Assembly (NCBI GenBank): GCA_026770615.1
Contig: MU631432.1
Location: forward strand, 276,236 to 291,354
Reading direction: 5' to 3'
Length of the DNA: 15,119 nucleotides
Source of the DNA: Pavlovales sp. CCMP2436
Taxonomy: Eukaryota > Haptophyta > Pavlovophyceae > Pavlovales
The first letter of the stretch is position 1, and every line of letters begins with the position of its first letter. The notes beneath the pieces are model-generated. The model was not told where the DNA came from. It did not search any database and saw nothing but the letters and a program-made list of their open reading frames with translations. The translations under genes and the position numbers were made by a program. This document shows positions 14,830-15,119 of the stretch, piece after piece.

Positions 14830-15063
14830 GTACGGGTACACAACCTACTCGCGAGCGCTTAACAACGTCGGTTTCAACCTTGGGTGGCATTCAGGAAACC
14901 TTAGCTATAGTGATTGTTGTACATACAGGAGGCACTTAATTATGTTCTATTCTCTCTATCTAACTTCCTGGCCATATGGTGACAGGTTTAGTTAAGGAGT
15001 AGGTCACATATGAGAAATGAACTCACCCAGAGGGCATATAGTTACCTGTCATTAGTTAGTAGT
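14830..15063. other. Gene-free stretch
   Basis: No gene, RNA or repeat copy is visible before the final SINE fragment. Confidence 0.35.
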
Positions 15064-15087
15064 AGTCAGACGCCAGCTTGAATCCCT

Positions 15088-15119
<32 letters not shown>
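15064..15119 (+). repeat. 3' fragment of the SINE-like element with (TA)n tail
   Basis: AGTCAGACGCCAGCTTGAAT through CCCTATCA (15064-15091) matches the last 28 bp of the 12736-12918 copy, including its AGCTTG variant. It is followed by a pure TA tract running to the window edge. A short 3' piece with a simple-sequence tail is what a 5'-truncated retroposed copy would look like. Confidence 0.65.

Noticed and set aside
1..15119. tRNA or rRNA genes
   Set aside because: No cloverleaf with A and B boxes and no rRNA core sequence could be found by eye on either strand.

Overview
This window looks like nuclear DNA of a GC-rich eukaryote, probably a unicellular alga or another protist. Five genes are recognisable. 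Three of them need GT-AG introns to read correctly, and in each the exon phases close exactly. There are no operons or bacterial-type signals. The protein families (CCHC glycine-rich protein, capping-enzyme-type phosphatase, mitochondrial carrier, single-pass thioredoxin-fold protein) are eukaryotic. I cannot name the lineage with confidence.

Layout, left to right. Positions 129-1390 (+) hold a two-exon Arg/Asp- and Gly-rich protein with three CCHC zinc knuckles. It is convergent with a tail-anchored phosphatase of the RNA 5'-triphosphatase type at 1955-2623 (-). Positions 2900-6860 are repeat territory: a 164-bp tandem array built from a SINE-like unit, a 2.9-kb interval bounded by 34-bp inverted repeats, a 1.26-kb LTR-like pair inside it, and a MITE with a 4-bp target duplication. 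A second gene cluster follows: a small three-exon protein of unknown function (6882-7337, +), convergent with a five-exon mitochondrial carrier of the 2-oxodicarboxylate type (7774-9669, -). The carrier is divergent, across about 400 bp, from a signal-peptide-bearing thioredoxin-like membrane protein (10070-10672, +).

From 10945 to the end the window is again repeats: a second copy of the 4-bp-TSD MITE, and a decayed minus-strand retroelement (about 14211 down to 11742). The retroelement has a LINE-type CPLC...H..C finger and a 23-residue proline-rich tandem repeat. It is itself interrupted by a SINE-like copy and a small inverted-repeat element. A longer relative of that small element at 14365-14829 carries a GC-rich insert that looks like captured host DNA.

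The most interesting observation is in the carrier gene. A 166-bp inverted-repeat element with a perfect 9-bp target duplication has inserted exactly across a splice donor. Both duplicate copies read GTTGCAG|GT, so the element plus one duplication is itself a complete GT-AG unit of 175 nt nested at the head of an older intron. Removing it restores the ancestral junction exactly. This is the structure expected of an introner-type (intron-generating) transposon. A second intron of the same gene starts exactly at the edge of another dispersed repeat.
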